Positions 23,757 through 34,392 of a stretch of DNA of 64,000 nt are shown piece after piece. Positions within the stretch are counted from its first letter, which is position 1. Each line of letters opens with the position of its first letter. Under the pieces are notes generated by a model. The model did not search any database and was not told where the DNA came from. It saw nothing but the letters and a program-made list of their open reading frames with translations. Both the position numbers and the translations under genes were made by a program. The stretch is from Hanleya hanleyi. Taxonomy: Eukaryota; Mollusca; Polyplacophora; Lepidopleurida; Hanleyidae. Where the stretch lies: the NCBI GenBank assembly GCA_036873755.1, contig JAVTVY010047966.1, forward strand, positions 124,001 to 188,000. Reading direction: 5' to 3'.

Positions 23757-24110
23757 GTGATTGAAAGACAAAGTAAACAGAAATCTAGAAAAAAAAATCC
23801 AGAAAAGCACAGGGTGATAGATCTGAAATGTAAGCGGAAATGTAGAGAAGATTCACAGTTTTTGGAACGAGAAAGATTATTGAAGAAAAAAGCTAGACTT
23901 GATCCAGCGTTTTCACAAGCGGAATCAAAGGTAGATTTGACCAGAAAGAGACAACTGCGACAGGATAGAACTTTCCTCACGATTGAAAGAATGAAACAGT
24001 CTGAAAGAAGAAGGCATATTACACAAGAAGAAAACGCCTCGAACAGAAAACGAAAATCAGAAGATCGAAAGAACCAAGAGTATTTTCTGCATGAAAAAGA
24101 ACAATGTTAA
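23757..24110 (+). pseudogene. Helitron basic N-terminal region (fragment)
   Basis: Lys/Arg-rich segment with repeated short units (ERLLKKKARLDP, RQLRQDRTF, RRRHITQEEN), typical of the N-terminus of animal Helitron proteins. It starts at a non-ATG codon in an open frame and ends in a stop at 24,110; the next part of the protein is in another frame, so this is a broken piece of the same gene. Confidence 0.6.
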
Positions 24111-24160
24111 AAACGACGTTTCGGACACGATATAGACGGATGTATCGATGTTTTCTGTAA

Positions 24161-25213
24161 AAAAATATAAAAGGACCAGAATATGTATGTACCTGTTGTC
24201 AGCAAACATGGTTTAGAGAAAGCGTAACAGAGAGTTGTCCTGTTCCTATATTTCCAACATATAAAGATTTCTACACAGGATACAAATCTGTAGATGGAAA
24301 GGAATGGATTTGTCACACATGCTTATCCACATTAAAGAAATGTAAAGTTCCAAAACTCTCTGTTGCCAATGGGATGAATGATAAACCCCCAGAATTGAAC
24401 GTGCACCCTCTCGAAGAACGACTTGTAGCGCTTAGAATACCCGTTATGCAGATAAGAGAATTACCACGAGGTGGACAGTATTCAACAAAAGGCAATATAG
24501 TCAACGTCCCAATTGACATTCAGCCGACACTGAATGCATTACCAAGACAAATGGATGAACATTTCACAGTTTCTGTAAAACTGAAGAAAAGACTTTCATA
24601 CAAATCGTGTGTCTTTTCTGAAAATGTGCGACCAACTGTTGTACTCACAGCTTTACACTGGCTTATGAACAATAGTCAGCTGTATAAGAATTCTGGTCTG
24701 GCAATTGATGAGAATTGGCTTAACGAGATTACTAAAAGTGCCCAAGAAATTGTCCAAGAATTTACAAGATCACAAAACTTAAACGGTGGACTTGCACATA
24801 GTTGTTCGGACACTGCAGATAGTAGACAATCTGAAATTGTTTATTCAGAAGCATTTAGTAATCCTGAAAATGAGTTAGAAAACCAAGATACATTTATCGA
24901 AATTCATGAAGATGATCGCATTCAAGGAAATTCTGACACACTCATCGACCAAACAAATCTTGATACAAACAAAGGCCTAGTTTTGGCATCTGGCGAAGGA
25001 CAACAACCACTTAGCATTTATCATGATAAAGATGCCGAAGTACTCTCTTTTCCAACGATATATTGTGGACAGAAAAGATTAGAAAACGATGAGCGGCAGG
25101 TACCTGTATCTTACAGCGATGTTTCAAAATGGGAACTGCGAAGTGTTGATCGAAGAGCCGCAACATGTGTTCCAGATCTCTTTTTCAAACTGAACAAAAT
25201 ACAAAGGAAATAA
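24161..25213 (+). pseudogene. Helitron Cys-rich finger and DUF6570-like region
   Basis: Frame opens just after a stop at 24,158. It begins with VCTCCQQTWF and later WICHTCL, two CxxC-type pairs of the Helitron zinc-finger region. Then follows the well-conserved stretch with LEERLVALRIPVMQIRELPR and GNIVNVPIDI. The downstream part is acidic and less conserved. The frame ends at 25,213; the same protein resumes in a new frame in 25,214-25,399, after which a short piece appears deleted before the Rep domain. Confidence 0.7.
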
Positions 25214-25347
25214 GTGGTTGATAAAGTCAACTTAGCTGTTCGAAGAAAGAAAAGTGAAGGAAAGAAAATTACAGCAAAAGAAGCGCGAAACCCTGAAATT
25301 GCTGACAAGATAGTTAACTTGAATGAAGGTTACTCCCAACATGGTTT

Positions 25348-26163
25348 ATGTCATTATCTTCAGCTGATACTCGTTGGACAGAGTTACTCAAAACTTTAGC
25401 TGCCTTAGCTGGTGTGCCATGTTCCGATAAAGACATAGAAAATATGACATGGTCTGACAAAGTCAAACTTGTTCAAAAAGACCCTGTAACATCGTGCAGG
25501 TACTTTGACCATAGAGTGCAAGTATTTGTAAACACTGTACTTAAAAGTGAACACTCTCCAATTGGAACTGTTACAGATACATTCCAACGCATTGAATTTC
25601 AAAATCGAGGCTCGCCACACACTCACATGATAGTATGCACAGAGAATGCACCTAAATATAATTTGGATTCTGAAGACGACATTGTTCAGTATGTTGACAA
25701 ATATGTGACTTGTTCCCTGGATGTCGAGGAAGACCTACGAGACTTGGTTCAACTGCAGATTCATAAGCATTCGAAAACATGCAAGAAAGGTGGTAGATCT
25801 GTCTGTAGATTTGGCTTTCCCCTTCCACCACTTCAAAAGACAATGGTCTTAGAACCACTAGAAAATGATGTCGAGGAGTACAGAAAAAAATACTCAGAAA
25901 TACATGCTAGAATGAACGAGTTCAAGGACGGATGTGATATGTCATACAAACAATTTCTGAAAGATGTTGTGCAAATGGAAGAATCAGAATATATTAAATG
26001 CATACGAAGCTCTCTCAAAGGACCCAAGGTGTTTTTGAAAAGAAAACCATCAGAGATGCGTGTGAATTATTACAATAAAGTTGTGCTTAGCGCATGGAGA
26101 GCAAACCTGGACATACAATTTGTACTTGACCCCTATGCCTGTGCAAATCACAGCGAGGTATGA
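25348..26163 (+). pseudogene. Helitron Rep (HUH endonuclease) domain, tyrosine motif lost
   Basis: Helitron-helicase-like domain. The HUH metal site is visible as PHTHM at 25,615-25,629 after RIEFQNRG. Later come CRFGFPLPP and the LDIQFVLDPYACAN segment, after which the catalytic tyrosine motif should follow. Here the frame closes instead (NHSEV, stop at 26,163) and the next frame resumes downstream of that motif, so the strand-transfer tyrosines are absent. Strand nicking by this copy is therefore not expected. Confidence 0.75.
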
Positions 26164-28652
26164 GTACTATGCTAGAACATACGTCTAAAGAAGCAAGAGA
26201 GGGAAACATGGATCTCAAGAGGCAGGTTCGACATATTGGAAACCAGTTCCTTAATTTTGTTGAAAGAAGTGCCCAAGAAGCATCATATCTGGTGTTGCAG
26301 ATGCCACTGACACGAGCATCTCGTGACGTAGTATTCATCAATACATCTCCTGCAGACCAGAGAGTTTTTCTCTTAAAAACTGAAGAACAGCTCGAACAGC
26401 TTCCAGATGACTCGACAGACATTGAATCTGACAACATCATCAAGAGGTATGCAAAAAGACCAAAAAGAAAATCGAAAGATACTGTCTCGCTGATTATGTT
26501 TCTGAGTTAGAAATTAAGTATGGGCAAAAGGAACCTACTTTTGAAGTTGAATGCAATGATGACGATAAAAGTCATTTACCCTCATCTGACAATAACGTCG
26601 AGACAGACAGTGATACAGAGTTCGGTGACACAAATATTGTGATGAAATTGCGAGGTGGCATAACAATCAGAAAAAGGAGGAACCCAAAGGTAATACGATA
26701 TGTAAGATACAGCAAGAGCACAAATTCTGAGAACTTCTACAGAGAAAAACTTCTTCTATTTATGCCATGGAGAGACGAAAACAAAGATCTTAAGGGTGGA
26801 TACGACACATATGAAGGTCAGTTCCAAAATAAAAGTGCAGAGATTTTACCATTGCTGCAAAAATACGAACACCATGTTGAAGAATTAGATCTAGCGAGGC
26901 AACAAGCTGAACAAGACCTGGCCACAGAGTTTGATATTTTAGCATCCAACACTGAACAAGTGCAAGCAGAAGATGCTGAGCAATCTACCAGTCAATCAGA
27001 GGAGTTTATCCACTTTATTCCCCCGACACAATCCCAGAGCACAGCAGATATTGGCCAAGATCTTGATTTACCTGGTACCTCTGTTTCCGTTGAAACAAAT
27101 TCAGTACTGCTTCCAGATGATGAATACAAGGCTTTGCTTCGATCTCTCAACATTAAACAACGTGAATTCTTCAATCATGTTATACAATGGATTTCTACAA
27201 AGACTGACCCCCTGTACGCATTCCTTTCGGGAGGAGCGGGTGTTGATAAATCTATAGTAGTACAAGCTCTCTATCAAGCTCTACATAGACTTCTAAATTC
27301 CAAAGATGGAGATGACCCGGATACTATAAAGATCTTACGAACAGCATTCACAGGAAAGGCAGCTTACAACATAAATGGGGCAACAATAGCCTCTGCTTTC
27401 CACAAGAAAATGTTCCAAGCACAACAGCATATGTACAGTGATGAGCTAAATACATTTCGAACAACTTACAAAGACCTTGCTGTTATCATTATCGATGAAA
27501 TCTCCATGGTTGGTAACAAGCTCTTCGCTTTCATGCATGACCGACTACAAGAACTAACCGGTACAAAACGAGATTTCGGAGGGATAAGTATAATAGCTGT
27601 CGGAGACTTTTATCAATTATGTCCCGTAGCAGATTCATGGATCTTCTCTGATTTGTCTGTCGGTCTAGCAAGCAACTTATGGAAAAAAACATTTCCAAAT
27701 GTTTGAACTCACCGAAATTATGAGACAAAAAGATGACTTGCTTTTGCTGAGATGTTAAACAGGTTAAGATTCAATCAACTCCAACCAACAGATAAGGAAA
27801 TTATCGCATCTCACACGATTTCTACGACGTCTTTGGACTATCCAAGGAAAGCTCTGCATTTATTTACGGAGAACAAGAAAGTTGATAACTTCAACCGCAC
27901 ATTAATTCAAAATCTGAAAACTACAAAAGTAGACGTCTTCGCCGATACAGATGTTATTTCCCCCGTGAACATAAACAAAGAGACTAAGATTCACTTGGTA
28001 GAAGAAATTAATAAGAAAGACAAACTCAACCAAACTGGAAACCTGCCTAGTGTGCTGAAACTTGCGGTTGACATGACATATGATGTCACAGTCAATGTTG
28101 ACGTGGATGATGGATTGACAAATGGTGCATCAGGAATCCTGAAACACATCGAGTACAAAGGAACATCTAAGAGACCAGCCATTGTATGGGTTCTTTTTGG
28201 TAAAAGAAGAAAACAGTACAAACATCTCAATCATACAGATATTGATCAGCAATGGACATAAGTATTTGAAACAAAACGGACATTTCTTCATAACAAAAAA
28301 ACTTATCAAAGAATTCAATTTCCACTTGCCCCAGCTGCAGCTAAGACTGTTCACAAAGCGCAAGGCACAACGGTTGATGAACTTGTTGTAGATCTAAGCT
28401 CCAGTTATAAACCACCACATGTTCATTATGTTGCACTGTCACGAGTTCGCAAATTAGCAAAGTTGCACATTCTCGACTTCAATGAGAAAGCATTGAAAGT
28501 GGATGAAAAGGTACATGAAGAAATGAAAAGGCTTTACAAGAATCCACTTCAGTTGTGTTATACACCTCTGTACAGTATTGACAACTCTCAGGTAAAACTA
28601 CCGTTTAACAATGCTAGATCCCTGCATTTACATATAGACGATATCAAGAGTG
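26160..28652 (+). pseudogene. Helitron linker and PIF1-type helicase, inactivated
   Basis: Linker (26,160-26,510, frame break near 26,475) and then SF1B helicase of the PIF1 type. Motif I reads GGAGVDKS at 27,230-27,253, with Asp (GAT 27,245) where the family has Gly before the Lys-Ser. DEISM (Walker B) is at 27,494, GDFYQLCP near 27,604, HKAQGTTVDE near 28,356 and VALSRVRK near 28,432. Breaks: an A7 run at 27,685-27,691, another near 27,740, and an in-frame TAA at 28,259-28,261 followed by the same frame. The protein end is replaced by element B repeats at about 28,652. Confidence 0.8.
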
Positions 28653-29058
28653 ACGGCTGTGGGAGGTGGTGGTGGGTGGTGGGTTTAAGATGGCGGCTGT
28701 GGGAGGTGGTGGTGGATGGTGGGGTTAAGATGGCGGCTGTGGTAGGTGGTGGTGGATGGTGGGTTTAAGATGGCGGCTGTGGGAGGTGGTGGTGGATGGT
28801 GGGTTTAAGATGGCGGCTGTGGGAGGTGGTGGTGGGTGGTGGGTTTAAGATGGCGGCTGTGGGAGGTGGTGGTGGATGGTGGGTTTAAGATGGCGGCTGT
28901 GGAGGTGGTGGTGGGTGGTGGGTTTAAGATGGCGGCTGTGGGAGGTGGTGGTGGATGGTGATTTAAGATGGCGGCTGTGGGAGGTGGTGGTGGGTGGTGG
29001 GTTTAAGATGGCGGCTGTGGGAGGTGGTGGTGGATGGTGGGTTTAAGATGGCGGCTGT
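28653..29058 (+). repeat. Left terminal minisatellite, 40-bp unit with YY1-type motif (array 1)
   Basis: Ten units of AAGATGGCGGCTGTGGGAGG then TGGTGGTGGATGGTGGGTTT, period 40 bp. AAGATGGCGGC is the classic YY1 site. The junction with Helitron coding sequence is at about 28,652. Confidence 0.92.
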
Positions 29059-29489
29059 TGGAGCAAACGAGGCGGTGGGGAGGTCACGGGGAGAAAAAAC
29101 CCTCACATTACCCTCAAAAAAACCTCTAAGCCATATAATAATAATAAACATAATCTATAGGTGTTGTACCATGTTAATAGGATCAGTCTAGCATCTGTAC
29201 CACCCTAGAGTCGAGTGTTTATTGTCCCGTGTATCTCCGCAAGAAAACAACAAACAAAATGGCGGCTCCAGGATGGTGCGGGGACGCCCTTTCCCCATCA
29301 CGGCGTCGACCGTAGCGCCATCTGCACACATTGACGCAAGGGAGACAACTCGTGTGGCCCAAGGATATGGAAATAGCCGTGTTGGAGCTAGGGGAGCCAC
29401 TATTGGTCCAGTGGGGTCGAGTGAGGTATCAATGTGAAGCCTAGGTGAGGAGGCATCTGATGGGCTGGGTGCGGGGTTGAACTAGCGTC
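29059..29489 (+). other. Single-copy spacer of the duplicated left end (first copy)
   Basis: Block starting GAGCAAACGAGGCGG that recurs with few changes at 32,067-32,500. It holds an ACAAAATGGCGGCTCCAGGA site (29,257) and a short open frame (29,222-29,437) whose counterpart in the second copy keeps about 60 codons; coding is not supported beyond that. Confidence 0.5.
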
Positions 29490-30245
29490 ATTCTGCGCAT
29501 GCGCGGTGGCCCAAGGGTATGGAAATAGCCGTGTTGGAGCTAGGGGAGTTACTACTGGTCCAGTGGGGTCGAGTGAGGTATCAAGGTGAAGCCTAGGTGA
29601 GGGGGCATCTGACTGGACTAGTGGGTTTGAAATAGCGTCATTCTGCGCATGCGCGGTGGCCCAAGGGTATGAAAATAGCTGTGTTGGAGCTAGGGGAGTT
29701 ACTACTGGTCCGATGGGGTCATATGAGGTATCAAAGTGAAGCCTAGGTGAGGGGGCATCTGACTGGACTAGTGGGTTTGAACTAGCGTCATTCTGCGCAT
29801 GCGCGGTGGCCCAAGGGTATGAACATAGCCGTGTTGGCATGTAGGGGAGTTACTCATGGTCCAATGGGGTCGAGTGAGGTATCAAAGTGAAGCCTAGGTA
29901 AAGGGGCATCTGACTGGACTAGTGGGTTTGAAATAGCGTCATTCTGCGCATGCGCGGTGGCCCAAGGGTATGGAAATAGCCGTGTTGGAGCTAGCGAAGC
30001 CAATAATGGTCCAGTGGGGTCGAGTGAGGTATCAAAGTGAAGCCTAGGTGAAGGGGCATCTGACTGGACTATTGGGGTTGAACTAGCGTCATTCTGCGCA
30101 TGCGCAAAGACGTTTTGGGATGTAGGGAAGTCCCTAATGGTGCAATGGGGTCGAGTGAGGTATCCAAGTGAAGCCTAGGTGAAGGGCATCTGATGGGTTG
30201 GGTGTGCGGTAGGAATATCATTCTGCGCATGCGCGGTGGCCCAAG
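29490..30245 (+). repeat. 150-bp tandem repeats with NRF-1 palindromes (array 1)
   Basis: GCGCATGCGC recurs at 29,495, 29,645, 29,795, 29,946, 30,096 and 30,225 (spacing 150, 150, 151, 150, 129). Each unit reads GCGTCATTCTGCGCATGCGC, then GGTGGCCCAAGGGTAT, then GGTCGAGTGAGGTATC and GAAGCCTAGGTGA. The minus-strand open frame across it is a by-product of a period divisible by three. Confidence 0.9.
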
Positions 30246-30386
30246 GGTATGAACATAGACGTTTTGGGCTCGAGCGGGTTTTCTCATGGGCCGATGGGAT
30301 CGAGTGAGGTATCCATGTGAAGCCTAGGTGGGGGGGTTACACTAGGGTGTCGTATCCATTCTGCTGCGCAGGTCACGTGGGGGTTG

Positions 30387-30402
30387 TGACTTCACTTCCG
30401 GT
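30387..30402 (-). promoter_or_regulatory. ETS-CRE composite, CRE half changed (first copy)
   Basis: Plus-strand TGACTTCACTTCCGGT. The second copy at 33,265-33,280 has the intact TGACGTCACTTCCGGT. A CACGTG E-box lies just upstream in both. Confidence 0.55.
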
Positions 30403-30593
30403 TTTCACTAAAACTACCTCCAAACCCAGAAGAGTTCCAACGTTCAACCCTCCGGGGTGTTTTCCTGCCCCCGCCCCGGCGCCCCCCGCAGCGCGCGCGG
30501 GTTCTCCGGCCGCAGCGCGCGCGCGCGCGTCAATGTAGGGAGAGGTTAAATCGACAACATAGAACTTATAGTCATCAACTTCATCTATACGTG

Positions 30594-30770
30594 TTGGACG
30601 AGTCTTCACTCACCGTATACACGTACCTCAATGAAATGCCCGCTCCAAACCTAAACCAAAAACACGTACTTGGTCTGTGGGCTGATTTCATTGGCCTCTC
30701 TATTTTTACTATAGTGCGCTTGCATTCTAACCTTGATGGGTTACATTTTGGCCCCATCCTACACCACTGA
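30594..30770 (+). CDS. Unknown protein C-terminus, first copy
   Basis: Open frame matching the C-terminal 58 residues of the frame at 33,264-33,650 (VLDESSLTVYTYLNEM... HFGPILHH), with three base differences that change residues. Upstream, the CG-dinucleotide run is two bases shorter than in the second copy, so the frames part there. Followed by AATAAA at 30,816-30,821. I do not recognise a family. Confidence 0.35.
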   Translation: MDESSLTVYTYLNEMPAPNLNQKHVLGLWADFIGLSIFTIVRLHSNLDGLHFGPILHH

Positions 30771-30815
30771 TTTCAGTTTGACTGCATCTCCACAATGGGC
30801 ATTGATGCATTATGA

Positions 30816-30863
30816 ATAAAACACACAAGACGGGGTTTTTTGGTGAGATCTCATTTTTTTATT
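30816..30863. terminator. Convergent poly(A) signals, first copy
   Basis: AATAAA on the plus strand at 30,816-30,821 and on the minus strand at 30,858-30,863, 36 nt apart. They would end the small plus-strand gene and the minus-strand protease. Confidence 0.65.
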
Positions 30864-31030
30864 CAGTGAACAACAACAACGTGAGAACAACCACGTGAAA
30901 ACTGAAGCCCAGAACAAGGGGCTTGTAATTAACTGAAGCCCAGAACAGGGGCTTTCCAGTAAACTGAAGCCCAGAACAGGGGCTTTTAAACTTAAGCCCA
31001 GAACAGCGGCCGTGTGTACATTGAAAGAAT

Positions 31031-31509
31031 TCAAGCCCAGAACGGGACTTGTACATTGAAATGATGGGCGGCCCAGTCATAGACGAGTACATCGCGGTCC
31101 TCGGCCTTGTGGTACTCGTCAAACATCTGTACGATGGTAGATAAGGGTCTTCCCCGGCATCGATGGTACAGGTAAAACAAGCAATATTGTCCGCACGCGC
31201 TACTGGTCAGGCTTTGCAACGTTTGACTGCTCCAACACCACGTCTCTGTGCCTTGATCCATGAAGTCTGTTAAATCGGGATGGAGGGGTGCCAGGCCGTA
31301 CGGGTCAAAGTATTCGTTCTGATGTTCTTTCTTTGCGTACACGGCCACCCAGTGTTCACCGGGTCGCTCCATCGGTCCGTGCTGAGAACGTGCTGTTATG
31401 ATGCCACACACGGTCTAATGTAAACACATCTTCGTGGGCGAACACCTCTGAAACATCATACGTGTCTCTATTGGCTCTTTCAGCACTGTGGTTATCTGCC
31501 TCCATCCAT
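31031..31509 (-). pseudogene. Adenovirus-type cysteine protease, duplicated copy 1
   Basis: Maturation protease of the adenain/ULP1-like fold, which processes capsid proteins in Polintons and adenoviruses. From 31,411 to 31,031 the frame is open and holds the catalytic features: GEHWVAVY with the His, a YFDPYG acidic turn, and SACGQYCLFY with the nucleophilic Cys in a helix. The N-terminal part, from an ATG at 31,507-31,509, is in another frame, so there is a frame break near 31,400. In this copy the gene is cut off from the capsid gene by the duplication: only ~80 bp separate its ATG from the second minisatellite. Copy 2 lies at 33,900-34,391. Confidence 0.8.
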
Positions 31510-31599
31510 GTTAGGCCTCAGAAATTTGACCCTCAGAAATTCTGCATAAGGACGTCAGTGACGTGCCGTAGCCGAGATTCCATTCACACAAATGTCAGG

Positions 31600-32060
31600 A
31601 GGTGGCAGGTGGGTGGTGGGTTTAAGATGGCGGCTGTGGTGGTGGTGGGTGGTGGGTTTAAGATGCCGGCTGTGGTGGTGGTGGGTGGTGGGTTTAAGAT
31701 GGCGGCTGTGGTGGTGGTGGGGGGTGGGTTTAAGATTTAAGTGTCGTGGAGGTGGGTGGTGGATCAGGTTTAAGATGGCGGTCAGGAGGTGGTGGTGGAT
31801 GGGGTGGGTTTAAGATGGCGTGGCTGGGAGGTGGTGGTGGATGGTGGGTTTAAGATGGCGCTGTGGGAGGTGGTGGTGGATGGTGGGTTTAAGATGGCGG
31901 CTGTGGGAGGTGGTGGTGGATGGTGGGTTTAAGATGGCGGCTGTGGGAGGTGGTAGTGGATGGTGGGTTTAAGATGGCGGCTGTGGGAGGTGGTGGTGGA
32001 TGGTGGGTTTAAGATGGCGGCTGTGGGAGGTGGTGGTGGGTGGTGGGTTTAAGATGGCGG
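31600..32060 (+). repeat. Minisatellite with YY1-type motif (array 2)
   Basis: About 12 units, 34-40 bp, more irregular than array 1 at its left side (AAGATGCCGGC, AAGATTTAAG, AAGATGGCGTG variants) and regular 40-bp units at the right. It repeats the left terminus of element B inside the element. Confidence 0.9.
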
Positions 32061-32494
32061 CCTGTGGGAGCAAACGAGGCGGAGGGGAGGTCACGGGGAG
32101 AAAAAACCCTCACATTACCCTCAAAAAAACCTCTAAGCCATATAATAATAATAAACATAATCTATAGGTGTTGTACCATGTTAATAGGATCAGTCTAACA
32201 TCTGTACCACCCTAGGGTCGAGCGTTTATTGTCCCGTGTATCTCCGCAGAAAATCAACAAACAAAATGGCGGCTCCAGGATGGTGTGGAGACGCCCTTTC
32301 CACATCACGGCGTCGATCATAGCGCCATCTGCACACACTGACGCAAGGGAGACAACTCGTGTGGCCCAAGGATATGGAAATAGCCGTTTTGGAGCTAGGG
32401 AGTTACTACTGGTCCAGTGGGGTCGAGTGATGTATCAATGTGAAGCCTATGTGAGGGGGCATCTGATGGGCTGGGTGTGGGGTTGAACTAGCGT

Positions 32495-33115
32495 CATTCT
32501 GCGCATGCGCGGTGGCCCAAGGGTATGGAAATAGCCGTGTTGGAGCTAGGGGAGTTACTACTGGTCCAGTGCGGTCGAGTGAGGTATCAATGTGAAGCCT
32601 ATGTGAGGGGGCATCTGACTGGACTAGTGGGTTTGAAATAGCGTCATTCTGCGCATGCGCGGTGGCCCAAGGGTATGAAAATAGCTGTGTTGGAGCTAGG
32701 GGAGTTACTACTGGTCCGATGGGGTCATATGAGGTATCAAAGTGAAGCCTATGTGAAGGGGCATCTCACTGGACTAGTGGGTTGACATAGCGTCATTCTG
32801 CGCATGCGCGATGGCCCAAGGGTATGAAAATAGCCGTGTTGGGAGCTAGGGGAGTTACTACTGGTCCGATGGGGTCATATGAGGTATCAAAGTGAAGCAT
32901 TCGTGAAGGGGCATCTCACTGGACTAGCGGCTTGGGCGTTGTCACCATTCTGCGCATGCGCGGTGGCCCAAGGGTATGGAAATAGCCGTGTTGGCATGTA
33001 GGGGAGTTACTCATGGTCCAATCGGGTCGAGTGAGGTATCAAAGTGAAGCTTAGGTGAAGGGGCATCTGACTGGCCTAGCGGCTTGGGCGTTGCCACCAT
33101 TCTGCGCATGCGCGG
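32495..33115 (+). repeat. 150-bp tandem repeats with NRF-1 palindromes (array 2)
   Basis: GCGCATGCGC at 32,501, 32,651, 32,800, 32,952 and 33,104 (spacing 149-152). Units match array 1, one unit fewer. Confidence 0.9.
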
Positions 33116-33263
33116 TGGCCCAAGGGTATGAACATAGACGTTTTGGGCTCGAGCGGGTTTTCTCATGGGCCGATGGGATCGAGTGAGGTATCCATGTGAA
33201 GCCTAGGTGAGGGGGTTACACTAGGGTGTCGTATCCATTCTGCTGCGCAGGTCACGTGGGGTT

Positions 33264-33650
33264 GTGACGTCACTTCCGGTTTTCACTAAAACTACCTCCA
33301 AACCCAGAAGAGTTCCAACGTTCAACCCTCCGGGGTGTTTTCCTGCCCCCGCCCCGGCGCCCCCCGCAGCGCGCGCGGGTTCTCCGGCCGCAGCGCGCGC
33401 GCGCGCGCGTCAATGTAGGGAGAGGTTAAATCGACAACATAGAACTTATAGTCATCAACTTCATCTATACGTGTTGGACGAGTCTTCACTCACCGTATAC
33501 ACGTACCTCAATGAAATGGCCGCTCCAAACCTAGACCAAAAACACGTACTTGGTCTGTGGGCTGATTTCATTGGCCTCTCTAATTTTACTATAGTGCGCT
33601 TGCATTCTAACCTTGATGGGTTACATTTTGGCCCCATCCTACACCACTGA
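33264..33650 (+). CDS. Unknown plus-strand protein, second copy
   Basis: Open frame of 128 residues. The first half is Pro/Ala/Arg-rich and lies on a GC-rich, CpG-repeat block, so translation of this half is doubtful. The second half (VLDESSLTVYTYLNEM, then WADFIGLSNF, HFGPILHH) looks protein-like and is shared with 30,594-30,770. The frame starts on an ATG inside a TGACGTCACTTCCGGT site, so the real start may lie elsewhere, for example the internal Met near 33,511. AATAAA follows 45 nt after the stop. It is the only plus-strand gene candidate in element B and converges on the protease. No family recognised. Confidence 0.35.
   Translation: MTSLPVFTKTTSKPRRVPTFNPPGCFPAPAPAPPAARAGSPAAARARARQCRERLNRQHRTYSHQLHLYVLDESSLTVYTYLNEMAAPNLDQKHVLGLWADFIGLSNFTIVRLHSNLDGLHFGPILHH
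33265..33280 (-). promoter_or_regulatory. ETS-CRE composite site
   Basis: Minus strand reads ACCGGAAGTGACGTCA, identical in core to 6,456, 42,126 and 42,278. Preceded by a CACGTG E-box at about 33,253. Confidence 0.6.
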
Positions 33651-33694
33651 TTTCAGTTTGACTGCATCTCCACAATGGGTATTGATGCATTATG

Positions 33695-33743
33695 AATAAA
33701 ACACACAAGACGGGGTTTTTTGGTGAGATCTCATTTTTTTATT
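33695..33743. terminator. Convergent poly(A) signals, second copy
   Basis: AATAAA at 33,695-33,700 (plus) and at 33,738-33,743 (minus), same arrangement as the first copy. Confidence 0.65.
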
Positions 33744-33899
33744 CAGTGAACAACAACAACGTGAGAACAACCACGTGAAAACTGAAGCCCAGAACAAGGG
33801 GCTTGTAATTAACTGAAGCCCAGAACAGGGGGCTTGTAAACTGGAAGCCTGCAGAAACAGGGCTTAAACTGGCCCAGAACAGCAGCGGGTGTGTGTACA

Positions 33900-34391
33900 T
33901 TGAAAGAACGGCCCAGAACGGACCTGTACATTGAAATGATGGGCGTGCTTCAGTCATAGACGAGTACATCGCGGTCCTCGGCCTTGTAGAGGTTTTGTCA
34001 AAACACATCGTACGATGGTGGATAGCAAGGGTCTTCCCCGGCATCGATGGCAACAGGTGCAAAACAAGCTAATATTGTCCGCACACGCTACTGGTCAGGC
34101 TTTGCAACGTTTGACTGTTTCAACACCACGTCTCTGTGCCTTGATCCATGAAGTCTGTTAAATCGGGATGGATGGGTGGCAGGCCGTACGGGTCCAAGTA
34201 TTCCCCCTGCTGTTCTGTCAAGTACACGCCCACCCAATGTTCACCGGGCCGATCCATCGGGTCCGTGTTGAGAACGTAAGCAGCAGGATACATACGGTCT
34301 AATGGGAACACATCTCGGGCGAACACCCCTTGAAAGACCATACGTGTCTCTGGTCATTCTCCAGCACGGTGGTTATCTGGTCTGTATCCAT
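33900..34391 (-). pseudogene. Adenovirus-type cysteine protease, copy 2 next to the capsid gene
   Basis: The ATG (34,389-34,391) lies one base after the stop of the major capsid gene. Most of the N-terminal half is readable (PGEHWVGVY with the catalytic His, then EYLDPYGLPP). Breaks: a frame shift near 34,340, a TGA at 34,120-34,122 where copy 1 has Trp, another stop within the active-site Cys region, and strong decay from about 34,060 down. Thus copy 2 has lost its C-terminal half, while copy 1 has kept that half but lies away from the capsid operon. Confidence 0.78.
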
Positions 34392-34392
34392 G

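Larger units (their letters stand above)
23757..28652 (+). mobile_element. Decayed Helitron, truncated on the right by element B
   Basis: In order: basic repeat-rich N-terminus, Cys-rich finger plus DUF6570-like region, Helitron-like HUH Rep domain, and PIF1-type helicase. The order and motifs identify a Helitron RepHel. At least five frame breaks, a nonsense codon at 28,259, a short internal loss near 25,340, loss of the Rep tyrosine motif and a changed Walker A make it inactive. The helicase C-terminal frame runs straight into element B minisatellite at ~28,652, so the right end is missing. No Helitron terminus was recognised. Confidence 0.85.

Noticed and set aside
29400..29840. 146-codon minus-strand frame in the NRF-1 array
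   Set aside because: Repeats with the 150-bp unit; broken in the units that deviate from 150 bp.
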